From Affinirhizobium straminoryzae (GTDB lineage: Bacteria; Pseudomonadota; Alphaproteobacteria; Rhizobiales; Rhizobiaceae): DNA of 32,844 nt. Each line of letters starts with the position of its first letter. Position 1 is the first letter of the stretch. The stretch lies in contig NZ_VJMG01000002.1 in assembly GCF_007004135.1 (NCBI RefSeq), forward strand, positions 1 through 32,844, written 5' to 3'. Under the pieces are notes generated by a model. That model saw nothing but the letters and a program-made list of their open reading frames with translations. It did no database searches and had not been told where the DNA came from. The position numbers were made by a program, and so were the translations under genes. Below, one piece after another: positions 23,596 to 32,844 of the stretch.

Positions 23596-25413
23596 ATGAG
23601 CAACAATACCCTTCCCACCGCGACCGGCCCGAATGGCAAGCTGCGCTCGCGCGCCTGGTTCGACAATCCGGCCAATGCCGACATGACGGCGCTCTACCTG
23701 GAGCGCTACATGAACTTCGGCCTGAGCCAGGCCGAACTGCAGTCCGACCGCCCGATCATCGGTATTGCCCAGACCGGCTCGGACCTGTCGCCGTGCAACC
23801 GCCACCATCTGGAACTGGCCAACCGTCTGCGCGAGGGCATTCGCGAAGCCGGCGGCATCGCCATCGAATTCCCGGTGCATCCGATCCAGGAAACCGGCAA
23901 GCGCCCGACGGCGGGCCTTGACCGCAACCTCGCCTATCTCGGCCTCGTGGAAGTGCTCTACGGCTATCCGCTCGACGGCGTGGTGCTCACCATCGGCTGT
24001 GACAAGACGACGCCGGCCTGTCTGATGGCCGCTGCCACCGTCAACATCCCGGCGATCGCGCTGTCGGTCGGCCCGATGCTGAACGGCTGGTTCCGCGGCG
24101 AGCGCACCGGTTCCGGCACCATCGTCTGGAAGGCCCGCGAACTGCTGGCAAAGGGCGAGATCGACTATGCCGGCTTCGTCAAGCTGGTTGCCTCCTCGGC
24201 GCCCTCCACCGGTTACTGCAACACCATGGGCACGGCCACCACGATGAACTCGCTGGCCGAAGCGCTCGGCATGCAGCTGCCGGGTTCGGCCGCGATCCCG
24301 GCGCCCTACCGCGACCGCCAGGAAATCTCCTACCTGACCGGCCTTCGCATCGTCGAAATGGTCAAGGAAGACCTGAAGCCGTCCGACATCATGACGAAGG
24401 ATGCCTTCATCAACGCGATCCGCGTCAATTCGGCAATCGGCGGCTCCACCAATGCGCCGATCCACCTGAACGGCCTTGCCCGCCATCTCGGCGTCGAGCT
24501 GACCGTTGACGACTGGCAGACCTATGGCGAGGAGATCCCGCTGCTCGTCAACCTGCAGCCGGCCGGCGAATATCTGGGTGAAGACTATTACCATGCCGGC
24601 GGCGTGCCGGCGGTCGTCAACCAGCTGATGCAGAAGGGCCTCATCAACGAGAACGCGATGACCGTCAACGGCAAGACCATCGGCGAGAACTGCCGTGGCG
24701 CCGTGATCGAGGACGAGAAGGTCATCCGCCCCTACGACCAGCCGCTCAAGGAGCGCGCCGGCTTCCGCGTGCTGCGCGGCAACCTGTTCTCGTCGGCCAT
24801 CATGAAGACGAGCGTGATCTCCAAGGAGTTCCGCGACCGTTATCTGTCGAACCCGAACGATCCCGATGCCTTCGAAGGCCGCGCCGTGGTGTTCGACGGT
24901 CCGGAGGACTACCATCACCGCATCGACGACCCCTCGCTCGGCATCGACGCCAACACCGTGCTGTTCATGCGCGGCGCCGGCCCGATCGGCTATCCGGGCG
25001 CTGCCGAAGTCGTCAACATGCGCGCGCCGGATTACCTGCTGAAGCAGGGCGTCACCTCGCTGCCCTGCATCGGTGACGGCCGCCAGTCCGGCACGTCCGG
25101 CAGCCCGTCGATCCTGAATGCCTCGCCGGAAGCCGCCGCCGGCGGCGGCCTGGCGATCCTCAAGACCGGGGACCGCGTGCGCATCGACGTGGGCCGCGGC
25201 AAGGCCGACATCCTGATCTCCGGGGAGGAGATCGCCGCCCGTTACGCCGAGCTTGAGGCGAAGGGTGGTTACCAGTATCCGAAGCACCAGACGCCGTGGC
25301 AGGAAATCCAGCGCGGCATTGTGGGGCAGATGGAAACCGGCGCGGTTCTGGAACCGGCCGTGAAGTATCAGCGGATCGCGCAGACGGAAGGTATTCCGCG
25401 CGACAACCACTGA
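23596..25413 (+). CDS. IlvD/Edd-family aldonate dehydratase (L-arabinonate type)
   Basis: A 605-aa protein of the dihydroxy-acid dehydratase family. Cys67 (SPCNRHH), Cys135 ([10 protein letters not shown]) and Cys208 (GYCNTMGTA) can ligate a [2Fe-2S] cluster, and Lys137 is the carbamylated Mg ligand. These equal, with a constant shift of +8, the positions recalled for Rhizobium leguminosarum L-arabinonate dehydratase. [10 protein letters not shown] carries the active-site Ser. It removes water from the aldonate to give a 2-keto-3-deoxy acid. Among aldonates, L-arabinonate, D-fuconate or D-galactonate fit the upstream dehydrogenase; D-xylonate is an alternative. It is followed by a 149-base leader to chvE. 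Confidence 0.88.
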   Translation: MSNNTLPTATGPNGKLRSRAWFDNPANADMTALYLERYMNFGLSQAELQSDRPIIGIAQTGSDLSPCNRHHLELANRLREGIREAGGIAIEFPVHPIQETGKRPTAGLDRNLAYLGLVEVLYGYPLDGVVLTIGCDKTTPACLMAAATVNIPAIALSVGPMLNGWFRGERTGSGTIVWKARELLAKGEIDYAGFVKLVASSAPSTGYCNTMGTATTMNSLAEALGMQLPGSAAIPAPYRDRQEISYLTGLRIVEMVKEDLKPSDIMTKDAFINAIRVNSAIGGSTNAPIHLNGLARHLGVELTVDDWQTYGEEIPLLVNLQPAGEYLGEDYYHAGGVPAVVNQLMQKGLINENAMTVNGKTIGENCRGAVIEDEKVIRPYDQPLKERAGFRVLRGNLFSSAIMKTSVISKEFRDRYLSNPNDPDAFEGRAVVFDGPEDYHHRIDDPSLGIDANTVLFMRGAGPIGYPGAAEVVNMRAPDYLLKQGVTSLPCIGDGRQSGTSGSPSILNASPEAAAGGGLAILKTGDRVRIDVGRGKADILISGEEIAARYAELEAKGGYQYPKHQTPWQEIQRGIVGQMETGAVLEPAVKYQRIAQTEGIPRDNH

Positions 25414-25562
25414 GAGGGGGCGCCCGATCCGGTGCAGGGTCCAAGGACCCGGAGCCGGGGGTGCTTCAAGGCTCAAGAGAACATGTGGGCGACGGTGACG
25501 CCGCCCACGGGGGATTTTACGGGCGGGTTCGAAGGGAGCCTCGCCACTCAGGAGGAGTAAAC
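25414..25562 (+). promoter_or_regulatory. Structured 149-base spacer before chvE
   Basis: Contains GGGTCC-AA-GGACCC (25437-25450) and a GTGGGC/GCCCAC stem (25485-25490 with 25503-25508), then AGGAGGAG before the chvE ATG. Spacers elsewhere in the operon are mostly 0-64 bases, so this one may hold a processing site or internal promoter that raises the binding protein over the other proteins. No promoter could be fixed. Confidence 0.4.
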
Positions 25563-26627
25563 ATGAAATTTCTGAAGTCTCTCACCACGGCTGCCGTTTT
25601 TGCAGCCATGGCCTTCGCCGCGCCGGCCGGCGCCGCTGACAAGGGCCTCGTCGGCGTGGCCATGCCGACCAAGTCGTCCGCCCGCTGGATCGCCGACGGC
25701 GACAACATGGTGAAGGTGCTGAAGGAACGCGGCTACAGCGTCGACCTGCAGTACGCGGAAGACGACATTCCGAACCAGCTGTCGCAGATCGAGAACATGG
25801 TCACCAAGGGTGCCAAGGTTCTCGTGATCGCCTCCATCGACGGCACCACGCTGTCGGACGTTCTGCAGCAGGCTGCAACCCAGGGCATCAAGGTCATCGC
25901 CTATGACCGCCTGATCCGCGACACGCCGAACGTTGACTACTACGCCACGTTCGACAACTTCCAGGTCGGCGTTCTGCAGGCCACCACGCTGGTCAAGGCT
26001 CTCAAGGCCGACACCGAAAAGGGTCCGTTCTACATCGAACTGTTCGGCGGTTCGCCGGACGACAACAACGCCTTCTTCTTCTACAACGGCGCCATGAGCG
26101 TTCTCCAGCCGCTGATCGACAAGGGCGTGCTGAAGGTCGGTTCGGGCCAGGTTGGCATGGACAAGGTTTCCACGCTGCGTTGGGACGGTGCAACCGCCCA
26201 GGCCCGCATGGACGCCATCCTCTCCGCCTTCTACGCCGACAAGAAGCTGAACGCTGTTCTGTCGCCCTATGACGGCATCTCCATCGGTATCCTGTCCTCG
26301 CTGAAGGGCGTGGGCTACGGTTCCGGCAACATGCCGATGCCGTTCGTATCCGGTCAGGACGCTGAAGTTCCGTCCGTCAAGTCGATCATCGCTGGCGAAC
26401 AGTACTCCACGATCTTCAAGGACACCCGCGAACTCGCCAAGGTCACCGTCGACATGGTTGACGCCGTCATGAGCGGCAAGCAGCCGACCGTCAACGACAC
26501 CAAGACCTACGACAACGGCAAGAAGGTCGTTCCGTCCTACCTGCTGAAGCCGGTTGCCGTCGACAAGACCAACTGGAAGGAAGTTCTGGTCGGTTCCGGT
26601 TACTACACCGAAGACAAGCTGAAGTAA
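25563..26627 (+). CDS. chvE: ChvE-type periplasmic sugar-binding protein
   Basis: A 354-aa protein with signal peptide ([20 protein letters not shown], cut after about residue 24 at AGA-AD). The periplasmic binding fold then opens [20 protein letters not shown]. Later segments [16 protein letters not shown] and [11 protein letters not shown] are typical of ChvE and xylose-type binding proteins. It captures monosaccharides for GguA-GguB. In Agrobacterium ChvE also interacts with VirA, but that role cannot be inferred here. AGGAGGAG before ATG 25563 is the strongest ribosome site of the operon, matching the high level expected for binding proteins. Confidence 0.9.
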   Translation: MKFLKSLTTAAVFAAMAFAAPAGAADKGLVGVAMPTKSSARWIADGDNMVKVLKERGYSVDLQYAEDDIPNQLSQIENMVTKGAKVLVIASIDGTTLSDVLQQAATQGIKVIAYDRLIRDTPNVDYYATFDNFQVGVLQATTLVKALKADTEKGPFYIELFGGSPDDNNAFFFYNGAMSVLQPLIDKGVLKVGSGQVGMDKVSTLRWDGATAQARMDAILSAFYADKKLNAVLSPYDGISIGILSSLKGVGYGSGNMPMPFVSGQDAEVPSVKSIIAGEQYSTIFKDTRELAKVTVDMVDAVMSGKQPTVNDTKTYDNGKKVVPSYLLKPVAVDKTNWKEVLVGSGYYTEDKLK

Positions 26628-26636
26628 GATCAATCG

Positions 26637-26662
26637 GGGCGGCGGCGGAAACGCCGCCGCCC
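26637..26662 (+). terminator. Hairpin between chvE and gguA
   Basis: GGGCGGCGGCG and CGCCGCCGCCC form an 11-bp GC stem closed by a GAAA tetraloop, 10 bases after the chvE stop. Stems like this behind binding-protein genes commonly stabilise their mRNA and lower read-through into the ATPase gene. There is no T-run, so full termination is unlikely. Confidence 0.65.
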
Positions 26663-26691
26663 ATTTCCAACTCCCCATCGGAGAAGATGGC

Positions 26692-28250
<1,559 letters not shown>

Positions 28251-28254
<4 letters not shown>

Positions 28255-29441
28255 CCACGACTGAAACCTCCGCGCCCGCGCGTCCCTCGGCGGCCGCGTT
28301 CCTGAAGGACAATCTGCGCGAATACGGGATGCTGATGTCGCTCGTCGTCATCGTCATCTTCTTCCAGGTTGCCACCGGCGGCATCCTGCTGAAGCCGCTG
28401 AACCTGACGAACATCATCCTGCAGAACAGCTACATCGTCATCATGGCACTCGGCATGCTGATGATCATCGTCACCGGCCATATCGACCTGTCGGTCGGGT
28501 CGGTGGCCGGCTTCATCGGCGCCGTCGCGGCGATGATGATGGTGCAGTATAATTTCGACTTCGTCACGGCGAGCATCATCTGCCTCATCCTCGGCGGCGT
28601 GATCGGCGCGGTGCAGGGCTATTTCGTCGCCTATTTCAAGATTCCGTCCTTCATCGTCACGCTTGCCGGCATGCTGGTCTTCCGCGGCTTCATGATCGCG
28701 GTGCTGAGCGGCCGCTCCATCGGCCCGTTCGACGTGACGTTCCAGAAGCTCTCGTCCGGCTTCATTCCGGAATTCTTCTCGTCGGAAGGCGGGCTCTACG
28801 TCACCTCGCTGATCCTGGGCGTGGCGCTTGCCCTGCTGCTCGTCTGGCAGAACATCCGCAGCCGCGCGCGTCATCTCTCGCATGGCGTCGAGACCGAGCC
28901 CTTCGGCTTCTTCGTCGGCAAGAATATCGTGGTGCTCGCCGCCGTCGGCTACATCGCCTATCTGATTGCTTCGCATCGCGGCATGCCGAACGTCCTGATC
29001 ATCATGGCGATCCTGGTGGCGGCCTACGGCTTCTTCACCAACCGCACGATCATCGGCCGCCAGATCTATGCGGTCGGCGGCAATGCCCGCGCCGCCGAAC
29101 TGTCCGGCATCAAGACCGCGCGTCTGGTGTTCTGGACCTTCGTCAACATGGGCGTGCTGGCAGCGCTCGGCGGCCTCGTCGTCGCGGCCCGCCTCAACAG
29201 CGCCACCCCGAAGGCCGGCGCCGGCTTCGAGCTTGATGTCATCGCGGCCTGCTTCATCGGCGGCGCCTCCGCCTATGGCGGCGTCGGCAAGGTGACGGGT
29301 GCCGTCATCGGCGCCTTCCTGATGGGCGTCATGAACAACGGCATGTCCATTCTCGGCATCGGCATCGACTACCAGCAGGTCATCAAGGGCCTGGTGCTGC
29401 TCGGCGCCGTCTGCGTGGACGTCTACAACCAGCGTCGTTGA
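28251..29441 (+). CDS. gguB: Sugar ABC transporter permease
   Basis: A 396-aa protein of the XylH/GguB type, with about ten membrane spans and only short loops. Family landmarks are [38 protein letters not shown] and [12 protein letters not shown] (the coupling-helix region), and [18 protein letters not shown] near the end. It forms the inner-membrane channel with GguA. It is translationally coupled to gguA and is the last gene of the operon, followed by a clear terminator. Confidence 0.92.
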
Positions 29442-29471
29442 GCATCCTCCCAAGCGTTCCGACCTGAGCGG

Positions 29472-29505
29472 AAGGCCGCAAATCCTCCGGGGTTTGCGGC
29501 CTTTC
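29472..29505 (+). terminator. Rho-independent terminator after gguB
   Basis: AGGCCGCAAA (29473-29482) pairs perfectly with TTTGCGGCCT (29493-29502), and the stem runs into TTTCTGCATTTTT. It lies 31 bases after the gguB stop on the plus strand. It is the best intrinsic terminator of the window. Confidence 0.85.
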
Positions 29506-29670
29506 TGCATTTTTCCGGCTGCTTTTTCCGGCATGCGTCGATGACCGGCAGCGGCCCTGGACAGGTGAAGGTCCGGTTGCAGCCGCAAGCGAGCTGACAC
29601 GTCCGCGCCACCGGGCGCGGAACATGCGGAGGCCTGCCTGTTGCAGGGCGCCATGGCGGATGCGGTTCAG

Positions 29671-31185
29671 TTATGCCGGCTGGTAGAGCGCGGCATAGCG
29701 CTCGCGCAGCACATTCTTCTGCACCTTGCCCATCGTGTTGCGCGGCAGGTCTTCGGCAAAGATGATGCGCTTCGGCTGCTTGTAGCGGGCAAGCCGGTCC
29801 TGCAGGGCGGCGAGGATCGCGCGCTCGTCGACGGCGGCATTCGCCTTGCGCACGACGATCGCGGTGACGCCCTCGCCGAAATCGGGATGCGGTACTCCGA
29901 TCACCGCGCTTTCAACGATACCTTCCAGCTGGTCGATCTCGCTTTCCACTTCCTTCGGATAGATGTTGTAGCCGCCGGAGATGACGAGATCCTTGCCGCG
30001 GCCCACGATGTGCACATAGCCCTTCGCATCGATCTTGCCGAGATCGCCGGTAATGAAGAAGCCGTCGGCGTTGAATTCGGCCGCCGTCTTTTCCGGCATC
30101 CGCCAGTATCCCTTGAACACGTTGGGGCCGCTGACCTCGATCATGCCGGTTTCCCCGGCCGCCAGGACCGCGCCACTTGCGGGGTCGGTGATCCGGACCG
30201 TAACGCCCGGCAGCGGAAAGCCGACCGTACCCGCGATCCGCTCGCCGTCATAAGGATTGGACGTGTTCATGTTGGTTTCGGTCATGCCATAGCGTTCGAG
30301 AATGGCATGGCCGGTGCGCCGGAAAAATTCCGCGTGGGTTTCGGCAAGCAGCGGCGCGGAGCCGGAGACGAACAGACGCATGCCGGATGTGGCCGCATGG
30401 TCCAGCGCGGCGCTCTGCAGCAGCCGCACATAGAAGGTGGGCACGCCCATCAGCATCGTGGCCTGAGGCATCAGCGCCAGCACCTCGTCCGGATCGAATT
30501 TCGGCAGAAGGAGCATCGAGGCGCCGGCGAGCAGCGTCACATTGGTTGCCACGAACAGGCCATGGGTGTGGAAGATCGGCAGCGCATGGATCAGCCGATC
30601 CTGCGCCGTCACCCGCCAGTAGTCTTTGAGCGTCAGCGCATTGGACAACAGGTTGTGATGCGAGAGCATCGCACCCTTGGAGCGGCCGGTGGTGCCCGAC
30701 GTGTAGAGGATTGCCGCCAGATTGTCCGGTTCGCGAGGCGCATTGCTGAAATCGGAGGGTTCGTTCCGGGCGAGGTCGATGAGAGAACCCGTGCCATCGG
30801 CCTCCAGCGTTTCCACGATGGCGCCGCGCGGTTCGGCGATCGCGAGCACGCCTTCCCGCGCCCTTTGCGAGACGACCACGAGGCGTGGTTCGGCATCGCC
30901 GATGAAGTAGTCGAGTTCGGCAAGCGTATAGGCCGTGTTGAGCGGCAGATAGATGGCGCCGGCCCGCAGGCAGGCGAGATAGAGGATCAGGGCTTCCGCG
31001 CTCTTCTCCACCTGCACGGCGATCCGGTCTCCCGGCGTGACGCCCAGCCGCCTGATGGCGCCGGCCAGTTGTCCGGACAGCGCGATTGCGTCGTCATAGG
31101 TCCAGACCGTGCCGTCCTTCAGCAGGATGAAGGGCGCATGGCCGGGTGCGGCCGCGCAAATGGCATCGAAAAGATGGTTGCTCAT
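29671..31185 (-). CDS. matB: Malonyl-CoA synthetase
   Basis: A 504-aa acyl-CoA synthetase of the ANL superfamily. The phosphate loop YTSGTTGRSKG (161-171), the RYGMTETNMNT motif, TGDLGKID and the C-terminal catalytic lysine (about Lys487 in TMGKVQK) are all present. The NMNTSNPYDGER segment after the A5 motif is typical of MatB, which joins malonate and CoA using ATP. The upstream malonyl-CoA decarboxylase gene, 15 bases away, confirms the assignment. GAGGAGAACACGCG before ATG 31185 is a good ribosome site. Confidence 0.93.
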   Translation of the reverse strand: MSNHLFDAICAAAPGHAPFILLKDGTVWTYDDAIALSGQLAGAIRRLGVTPGDRIAVQVEKSAEALILYLACLRAGAIYLPLNTAYTLAELDYFIGDAEPRLVVVSQRAREGVLAIAEPRGAIVETLEADGTGSLIDLARNEPSDFSNAPREPDNLAAILYTSGTTGRSKGAMLSHHNLLSNALTLKDYWRVTAQDRLIHALPIFHTHGLFVATNVTLLAGASMLLLPKFDPDEVLALMPQATMLMGVPTFYVRLLQSAALDHAATSGMRLFVSGSAPLLAETHAEFFRRTGHAILERYGMTETNMNTSNPYDGERIAGTVGFPLPGVTVRITDPASGAVLAAGETGMIEVSGPNVFKGYWRMPEKTAAEFNADGFFITGDLGKIDAKGYVHIVGRGKDLVISGGYNIYPKEVESEIDQLEGIVESAVIGVPHPDFGEGVTAIVVRKANAAVDERAILAALQDRLARYKQPKRIIFAEDLPRNTMGKVQKNVLRERYAALYQPA

Positions 31186-31200
31186 CGCGTGTTCTCCTCC

Positions 31201-32595
31201 TCAGTTCGCCGCGCGCGCGGCTCTTGCCGGCATGGCCGGCAGGCTGCGTCGCATGTCCTTCTCCCGACCAAGCAGCGCAGTCACCGCCGGGGCCGCCGTC
31301 ACTTCGCCGCGCTGGGCCAGTGCCTCGTGGTTGGCCTCTATGTCCTCGAGCTTGTAGAGATAGTTGACCATCAGCCCATGTGCCTGGGCAAGCGCCTTCG
31401 GCGACCGGTCTCCGAGAAAATTCAGTCGCTCCAGCCGCGCCCCATTGCCGAGATGAAACCGTGCCACCGGATCCAGGGGACGGCCCGTGGCCGTGCGTTC
31501 GACCAGGAAATAGCGGGCGGCAAGTGACAGCAGCACCGGCTCCAGCGCCCCCGCCAGGGTGGCATCTCCGGCCCAGGCCGGATCACCCAGCCGCTCGAGG
31601 AGGGCCATGTCCGCCTCGCCAAGGCCAAGCCCCGCTTCGGAGCGGCGTGCCGATGACAGCCAGCCGGCAAATCCCGGCACCGGCGACAGCGTGACGAAGG
31701 TCTTCAGCCCCGGCAGGTCCCGACGCAGATCCTCCACCACCTGCTTGATGAGGAAATTGCCGAAGGAAATGCCGCGCAGGCCATCCTGACAGTTCGAGAT
31801 GGAGTAGAAGACCGCTGTGGTCGCCTGGTCGGCGGCAATCGGCGCGCGTCCCTCGTCCAGGAGGTCGGCAATCGCCGCCGGCACCCCGCGGGTCAGCGCC
31901 ACCTCCACGAAGACCAGCGGTTCGTCCTTCAGTCTCGGGTGGAAAAAGGCGAAGCAGCGGCGATCCGAGGGCTGCAGCCGGCGGCGCAGTTCGTCCCAGC
32001 CGGCAATTTCGTGCACGGCCTCGTAGCGAATGATCTTCTCGAGAATATGCGCCGGCGTCGACCAGTCGATCGGCTGCAGGGTCAGGAAGCCACGGTTGAA
32101 CCAGGAGCCGAACAGGTGGGCGAAATCGAGATCGACGGCGCCGAGATCGGCATCGCCGGCCTTGATCGCCAGCAGTTGCTCGCGCATGCGCACCAGCCGT
32201 TCCGTTCCGTTCGGCGCCAGATTCAGCCGCCTGAGCAGTTCCTGCCGTCGCGGTTCGGCTGCCTCGTGCAGCGCAATGACGGAAGCAGGGCTTTTCTCCG
32301 TCCGGTAGCGGTCGATCGCCCGCTCCAGCCGGGCGGGATCGGCGCCGAAGCCTCTGGCCAGCATCTTGAGGAAGTCTGCGGCCTCACCGGCGTCAAGCCG
32401 GCTCCAGCGGTCGAGAATTTCCGCCGCGATCGCCATGCCCGATGCTTCACCGCGGCTGGACAGCAGCATGTCGCACAGCGTCGAAATATCGAGCTCCGCT
32501 GCCGCGTCGCGGGCGCGCGGGCCAGCGAAAAACAGTGCACGCCCGCGCTCGGTGATGCCCTGCAACATGTCGCTGAGAAAGGAGGTACCAGACAT
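31201..32595 (-). CDS. matA: Malonyl-CoA decarboxylase
   Basis: A 464-aa protein, a normal length for bacterial MatA. It has the helical N-terminal domain (about 1-170) and the acetyltransferase-like catalytic domain (about 180-450), with FAHLFGSWFNRGFL, CFAFFHPRLKDEPLVFVEV and SISNCQDGLRGISFGNFL. It turns malonyl-CoA into acetyl-CoA and CO2. Together with MatB it feeds malonate into central metabolism, important in legume nodules. ATG 32595 is preferred because AGAGGA lies 7 bases before it; an open extension of 30 codons upstream is not protein-like. Confidence 0.93.
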   Translation of the reverse strand: MSGTSFLSDMLQGITERGRALFFAGPRARDAAAELDISTLCDMLLSSRGEASGMAIAAEILDRWSRLDAGEAADFLKMLARGFGADPARLERAIDRYRTEKSPASVIALHEAAEPRRQELLRRLNLAPNGTERLVRMREQLLAIKAGDADLGAVDLDFAHLFGSWFNRGFLTLQPIDWSTPAHILEKIIRYEAVHEIAGWDELRRRLQPSDRRCFAFFHPRLKDEPLVFVEVALTRGVPAAIADLLDEGRAPIAADQATTAVFYSISNCQDGLRGISFGNFLIKQVVEDLRRDLPGLKTFVTLSPVPGFAGWLSSARRSEAGLGLGEADMALLERLGDPAWAGDATLAGALEPVLLSLAARYFLVERTATGRPLDPVARFHLGNGARLERLNFLGDRSPKALAQAHGLMVNYLYKLEDIEANHEALAQRGEVTAAPAVTALLGREKDMRRSLPAMPARAARAAN

Positions 32596-32675
32596 GTGCG
32601 TTCCTCTGTTGGGCGGCTGCGACCTTTGCGCGTGCCTTCCCCGCCCTTTGGGCGGCACAGCAGCAAACTGGACGA

Positions 32676-32708
32676 CATCGTACACATTGTCAACAATCTT
32701 GCATACAT
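32676..32708. promoter_or_regulatory. Candidate MatR-type operator/promoter region upstream of matA
   Basis: ATTGT-CA-ACAAT (32686-32697) is a perfect palindrome. TTGCATACAT (32699-32708) and TCGTACAC (32678-32685) resemble TTGTATACAA-type GntR sites. The matA operon promoter is expected here. MatR, a GntR regulator of matAB in rhizobia, would lie beyond the window if present. Confidence 0.4.
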
Positions 32709-32786
32709 GAAGAAGGGTATTGCATAATTAGCGATGTGGTGGAGCGTCGGGCTCAAGGCCGGCCGCCGCCATGATGCCACTCAACC

Positions 32787-32844
32787 GTGCATCATGAAAG
32801 CGCCCGTGCCGATCAGGGATGGAGCGGGCGCTTTCATGATGCAC
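32787..32844. repeat. 20-bp perfect inverted repeat ending at the window edge
   Basis: GTGCATCATGAAAGCGCCCG (32787-32806), an 18-base loop, then its exact reverse complement (32825-32844). The inner AAAGCGCCCG...CGGGCGCTTT part looks like a bidirectional terminator. The outer part is longer than a terminator needs. The arm may continue outside the window. It may end a minus-strand gene lying to the right. Confidence 0.7.

Noticed and set aside
23035..25476. 813-codon ORF antisense to the dehydratase gene
   Set aside because: Shadow of a GC-rich gene with strong third-position bias; composition (His, Arg, Gly-rich) is typical of antisense frames.

Overview
This is a GC-rich alphaproteobacterial chromosome or megaplasmid segment. 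It most resembles Rhizobiaceae (Rhizobium/Agrobacterium group). The signs are a ChvE-GguAB sugar system next to GguC, a pcaR-pcaIJF block, malonate genes matA-matB, 'anaerobox' control of an NnrR-like Crp/Fnr regulator, and the palindromic repeat that reads as DPRVKPEDD, common between genes in this order. Nothing here fixes the species. All calls come from reading the sequence; no database search was run.

Layout. 1-2200: the start of mogA, a decayed moaA, a perfect FNR/FixK box, an NnrR-like regulator and a 30-residue membrane peptide. 2336-4321: a tightly coupled minus-strand operon with its own promoter (71-aa protein, EAL-domain protein, small membrane protein). 4322-5367: about 1 kb without a convincing gene, with hairpins and a possible small RNA. 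5368-10551: a GH25 lysozyme-like lipoprotein, a FUSC-family exporter and an amidase, all minus strand. 10552-11444: an eroded patch with palindromic repeats and a broken zeta-toxin-like gene beside a small intact ORF. 11445-14988: pcaR divergent from pcaIJF, which carries out the last two steps of the beta-ketoadipate pathway (3-oxoadipate to succinyl-CoA and acetyl-CoA). 15141-15683: an unknown membrane-anchored protein. 15684-16186: a repeat patch holding a duplicated fragment of the 3' end of the next gene. 16187-20168: an S10-type serine carboxypeptidase, then on the plus strand a structured leader, a DUF2946-like protein and a PepSY transmembrane protein, then a Pmp3/YqaE peptide. 20300-29441: a FadR-type GntR regulator divergent from a six-gene pentose/aldose operon. 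29671-32595: matA-matB. The window ends exactly at the end of a 20-bp perfect inverted repeat.

How they work together. The largest unit imports a sugar (ChvE, GguA, GguB), oxidises it to the aldonolactone (Gfo/Idh/MocA dehydrogenase) and dehydrates the aldonate (IlvD/Edd dehydratase with [2Fe-2S] ligands), with GguC/AraD1 as a partner. No lactonase or 2-oxoglutarate-semialdehyde dehydrogenase is present, so the pathway must finish elsewhere or through GguC. Two near-identical sequence elements in the divergent GntR/gguC spacer are good operator candidates. pcaIJF and matAB add aromatic-acid and malonate catabolism, so the window as a whole suits a soil or plant-associated life.

Most worth a second look: the moaA remnant facing an FNR-box-controlled regulator, the duplicated carboxypeptidase tail, the riboswitch-like leader before the DUF2946/PepSY pair, the operator pair in the sugar operon, the disrupted zeta-toxin remnant, and the possible small RNA near 4440-4530. 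I did not find a clearly new multi-gene system.
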